The notes under the pieces were generated by a model. It had not been told where the DNA came from, ran no database searches, and saw nothing but the letters and a program-made list of their open reading frames with translations. A program made the translations under genes and the position numbers. From Streptomyces sp. NBC_00433 (GTDB lineage Bacteria > Actinomycetota > Actinomycetes > Streptomycetales > Streptomycetaceae), in contig CP107926.1 in assembly GCA_036015235.1 (NCBI GenBank), positions 5,103,501 to 5,167,500 on the forward strand: 64,000 nt of DNA, read 5' to 3'. Shown one piece after another: positions 61,619 through 64,000 of the stretch. Within the stretch, counting starts at the first letter, position 1; every line of letters begins with the position of its first letter.

Positions 61619-63418
61619 CTAGCGCATCTCGAAGACCGGTCCCCGCGGGCTGAAGGGCAGCCGGGCGCCGCGCGGCAGCAGGAAGGCGTGCTCGCGCCTG
61701 ATCCGCAGCACGTCGCACTCGCCGTCGGTGATCAGCAGCACCGGGGCGCCAGGGGGGAAGTCGTCGGCGGCGAGGAGGAGTTCGACGCCGGGCTGCAGCA
61801 CGGTGCCGCCGCGGCCGCGTACGCGCACCCGGGAGGCGATCTCGGTCGCCGGCAGGTAGCCCGCGTCGAAGGGCGCCGCGTCGCAGAAGACCACCCGGGC
61901 CGCGGGTACGTCGCGGGACTCGGCGTAGGAGGCGATGGCGCCCAGCGCCTTGCCGAGCAGGCGGCGGTCCATGGAGCCCGAGGTGTCCAGGACGACGCCG
62001 AAGGTGCAGCGCTCCAGCTCCTCGGGCGGGAAGTAGCGCCCCGCGCGCGGGATGTCGGGCGTCGAGGCCTGGCGGCGGGCGGGGCGGGCGAAGCTGCGCA
62101 GGGGCTGCGGCCGCGGCACGTACTCGTCGAACCAGCGGGCCAGCCGCACGTCCCAGGGCAGCGGCGGGTGCGCCAGGGCTGCGATCTCCTCGACCAGGCC
62201 GGCCGGCAGGGTGCCGCGGGTCCGGTCGTGCAGGTCGAAGCCCTGGAGCAGGCCGCGGCGGTAGAAGCCGTCCAGGTCGACGTAGTCCGCGGGCGCGGAC
62301 GGGTGCGGCAGCGGCTCGCCCAGGATGTCGCCGCGGCCCTTGCCGCGCAGGGTCGCCAGCCGGCGCATGCGGCGCAGGTCGGTGGTGATGCGGTCGTAGA
62401 CCTCCTCGGCGGACAGCCCGGCGAGCTCCGGGTCGTGGAGCAGGCCGGCGGGCATCGCGCCGACGCCCATCTCCAGCAGCCAGGCGTTGATGACGTAGTC
62501 GCAGGCGACGTTGAAGAGATACGGGTCGCGGGCGCCGCGCCGGTCGCCGTGGTGGAGGGCGGCGTGCAGCATCTCGTGGGCCAGGATGAACCGCCACTCG
62601 TCCTCGGTGTGCACGCGCAGCGGGTTCACGTAGATTTCGCCCGCGGCGGCGTTCACCGCGGCCACCAAGATGTGGTGGGCGCGGGCCAGGTCCGCGTCGG
62701 CGACCACCGTCATGCCGGCGGCGATACCGCCGAGCAGCGGATAGGACGACACGAACCAGTCGAGTGCCTTTGTCCACGGGCCCTTCGGGCGGTCGGGGGA
62801 TCCGCCCGCGGCCGCCATCGCCTCGGACACCGTACGTGTCAGGGCGCGCGCGAAGGCCTCCTGCCAGTCCTCCGGGTCCCTTTCGTACCTCCACGGTTCG
62901 AGCCGCTGGTCCGGCTCCGAGCCGGCCGCGCCGCAGCGCGCGTACGCCTCCGGGATGCCGTCGCGCCGGAAGCGCTCGGCGAGTTGGGCCTCGTCGCCGC
63001 CCGGGAAGGACTCCGGCAGCTCGAACGGCGCGGTGCCCAGCGGGTGCGACTGCTGGAAGCGGTTCACCACCACGCAGCGCGCCGCCAGGTCGTAGCGGTC
63101 CGGCTGCGTGCGGTCGCCGCGGGCCGCGGGCAGGTGCCCGAAGCCCAGGTGCAGCACGCTGTGCGCCAACACCCAGGCCCACTCACCGGGTTCGGCCAGC
63201 CGCTTGGGGTTCACGTGCACGCAGCCGTCCGACTCCGCCAGCGCCCACCCCTCGCGGGGCGCGACCCGGCACGCCGAACGGCAGAAGCCCACGTCGAGCG
63301 CGCCCAGCGCGGGATCGGCCCGAACCATCTCCAGGCCGAGGTGGTAGTTGCGCGCGATGCGAGGGTCGGGCGGCGGTGGCTGCCGCTGCCCGCCCCCGCC
63401 GCGCCGCGTGCCGCTCAC
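61619..63418 (-). CDS. DUF2201 protein: putative metallopeptidase plus VWA domain
   Basis: 599 aa, GTG 63418 overlapping the upstream TGA (GTGA), hence translationally coupled to the MoxR gene. Residues ~25-440 form the DUF2201 N-terminal putative metallopeptidase region with FILAHEMLHAALHHGDRRG (HExxH plus a following His) and an earlier HSVLHLGFGH. The C-terminal ~150 residues are a von Willebrand A fold with TFGVVLDTSGSMDRR (MIDAS DxSxS) and LLITDGE. MoxR-VWA pairs act as chaperone-like machines that insert metal or remodel complexes. Some belong to conflict systems; most in actinomycetes are uncharacterised core genes. It converges on the SDR with 7 bp between. Confidence 0.87.
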   Translation of the reverse strand: MSGTRRGGGGQRQPPPPDPRIARNYHLGLEMVRADPALGALDVGFCRSACRVAPREGWALAESDGCVHVNPKRLAEPGEWAWVLAHSVLHLGFGHLPAARGDRTQPDRYDLAARCVVVNRFQQSHPLGTAPFELPESFPGGDEAQLAERFRRDGIPEAYARCGAAGSEPDQRLEPWRYERDPEDWQEAFARALTRTVSEAMAAAGGSPDRPKGPWTKALDWFVSSYPLLGGIAAGMTVVADADLARAHHILVAAVNAAAGEIYVNPLRVHTEDEWRFILAHEMLHAALHHGDRRGARDPYLFNVACDYVINAWLLEMGVGAMPAGLLHDPELAGLSAEEVYDRITTDLRRMRRLATLRGKGRGDILGEPLPHPSAPADYVDLDGFYRRGLLQGFDLHDRTRGTLPAGLVEEIAALAHPPLPWDVRLARWFDEYVPRPQPLRSFARPARRQASTPDIPRAGRYFPPEELERCTFGVVLDTSGSMDRRLLGKALGAIASYAESRDVPAARVVFCDAAPFDAGYLPATEIASRVRVRGRGGTVLQPGVELLLAADDFPPGAPVLLITDGECDVLRIRREHAFLLPRGARLPFSPRGPVFEMR

Positions 63419-64000
63419 CGGCGGGCCTCCACCAGCCGGGGCATGTCCCTGGCGGCCTCGATCAGGAACCAGGCGGGCAGCACCGCGTTGCCGTCCTCGT
63501 CGTCCGCGATCACCGTCTGGGCCACCTCGACAGATATCTCGGCGAGCTGCACCAGCAGGGCCTGCGCGCGGTAGGCGGTCTGCCGCACCGACGGCGAGGC
63601 GTGCTCCTTGCTCGCCGGCAGCTCCTTGATCAGCCGCCCGCGGAAGGACTCGGCCAGGTAGTAGAGCAGGTCGCGGTCCTGGACCCGGTTGGGCCAGCGG
63701 GCGTCGCCCTTGATGACCGCGTCGATGCCGAACTCGCTGCGTACGACGCGGACATAGCCGCAGAAGGCGGCGGCGTGCGTCGGCGTGAGAGTGCCGTGCG
63801 CCAGCACCTTGAGCGTGTGCTCGTCCAGCGTCGGCCCGAAGGACCTGATCGCGTCCGACAGCATGTGCCACGAGCGCGGGGTGGAGAAGGGCTCCTCCGT
63901 CTTCGGCGGCTTGGACCACAGGTGGTGCGGCCGGTCGGTCAGGTAGTCCGTCACCCAGGGGTGGATGTCGGAACGCGCCGCCCACTTCAGCCAGTCGACG
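63415..64000 (-). CDS. MoxR-type AAA+ ATPase, C-terminal part (5' end outside window)
   Basis: The last 194 codons are visible; the reading frame runs off the window end (WLKWAARSDIHPWVTDYLTD at the edge). The segment STPRSWHMLSDAIRSFGP is the sensor-2 / lid region found in the AAA+ partner of DUF2201-VWA proteins. The rest is helical (EDGNAVLPAWFLIEAARDMP). The Walker motifs lie upstream, outside the window. Forms an operon with the VWA gene by 4-bp overlap. Confidence 0.8.
   Translation of the reverse strand, partial: VDWLKWAARSDIHPWVTDYLTDRPHHLWSKPPKTEEPFSTPRSWHMLSDAIRSFGPTLDEHTLKVLAHGTLTPTHAAAFCGYVRVVRSEFGIDAVIKGDARWPNRVQDRDLLYYLAESFRGRLIKELPASKEHASPSVRQTAYRAQALLVQLAEISVEVAQTVIADDEDGNAVLPAWFLIEAARDMPRLVEARR

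Noticed and set aside
61619..63985. 788-codon version of the VWA gene
   Set aside because: The first ~190 codons are out of frame with the MoxR gene that occupies this DNA; GTG 63418 gives the 4-bp coupled start.

Overview
The window is very GC-rich DNA with almost exclusively G or C at third codon positions. It carries a snapalysin-type protease, many Tat- and Sec-exported proteins, an I36/FG-GAP secreted protein, a gas-vesicle-type accessory trio and rare TTA codons in a few genes. This points to a Streptomyces or close relative. The density of broken genes and of secreted or conflict-type genes suggests an accessory stretch, perhaps a chromosome arm (inference). No rRNA, intact tRNA, CRISPR array or complete insertion sequence was found.

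Layout. 0-8.4 kb: tail of a WYL/helicase-associated protein, a GNAT, then a degraded strip with a tRNA-Ser remnant, a lanthipeptide dehydratase scrap, a cold-shock protein, a frameshifted ankyrin gene, a Tat-exported FAD (BBE) oxidoreductase, and HEAT and FtsX pseudogenes. 8.5-13.3 kb: convergent Tat-exported purple acid phosphatase and a 997-aa secreted beta-helix protein sharing a bidirectional terminator. 13.4-20.7 kb: VapBC wreckage, a PIG-L deacetylase, divergent LysR/SDR around a textbook LysR box, and a double-Lrp regulator divergent from an amidohydrolase-DUF3100 operon that has a Cys-Cys micro-ORF and two TTA codons. 20.7-26.5 kb: PIN fragments, a leaderless-looking MarR gene coupled to a conserved unknown, a TetR remnant, the I36/FG-GAP protein, a MerR-sliding-clamp fusion and an alpha/beta hydrolase. 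26.9-37.6 kb: a DUF4041/T5orf172 protein, a Ter-type protein with DUF4291, a DUF1906 protein, the three-gene gas-vesicle-type operon with an 11-residue repeat protein, and a kinase remnant. 37.7-48.6 kb: a 1,223-aa secreted Cys-repeat protein, an orphan condensation-domain protein, snapalysin, a membrane metallophosphoesterase, a secreted adenosine deaminase and a MarR-GNAT pair.

49-64 kb is the most interesting part. A caspase-like small protein, a CPA2 antiporter and a 1,717-aa protein that joins a caspase domain, an Hsp90-type ATPase and about seven winged-helix repeats lie side by side. All three carry a TTA codon, so they share potential bldA control. A macro-domain ADP-ribose hydrolase follows. 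After an MFS exporter, a lipoprotein and an SDR, the window ends in a MoxR ATPase-VWA/metallopeptidase pair. The caspase-HSP90-winged-helix protein looks like a self-contained, ATP-dependent sensor-protease of the biological-conflict (anti-phage or programmed death) type. The neighbouring caspase-fold protein, antiporter and macro protein are candidate partners. That functional grouping is inference from domains, proximity and shared codon signature.
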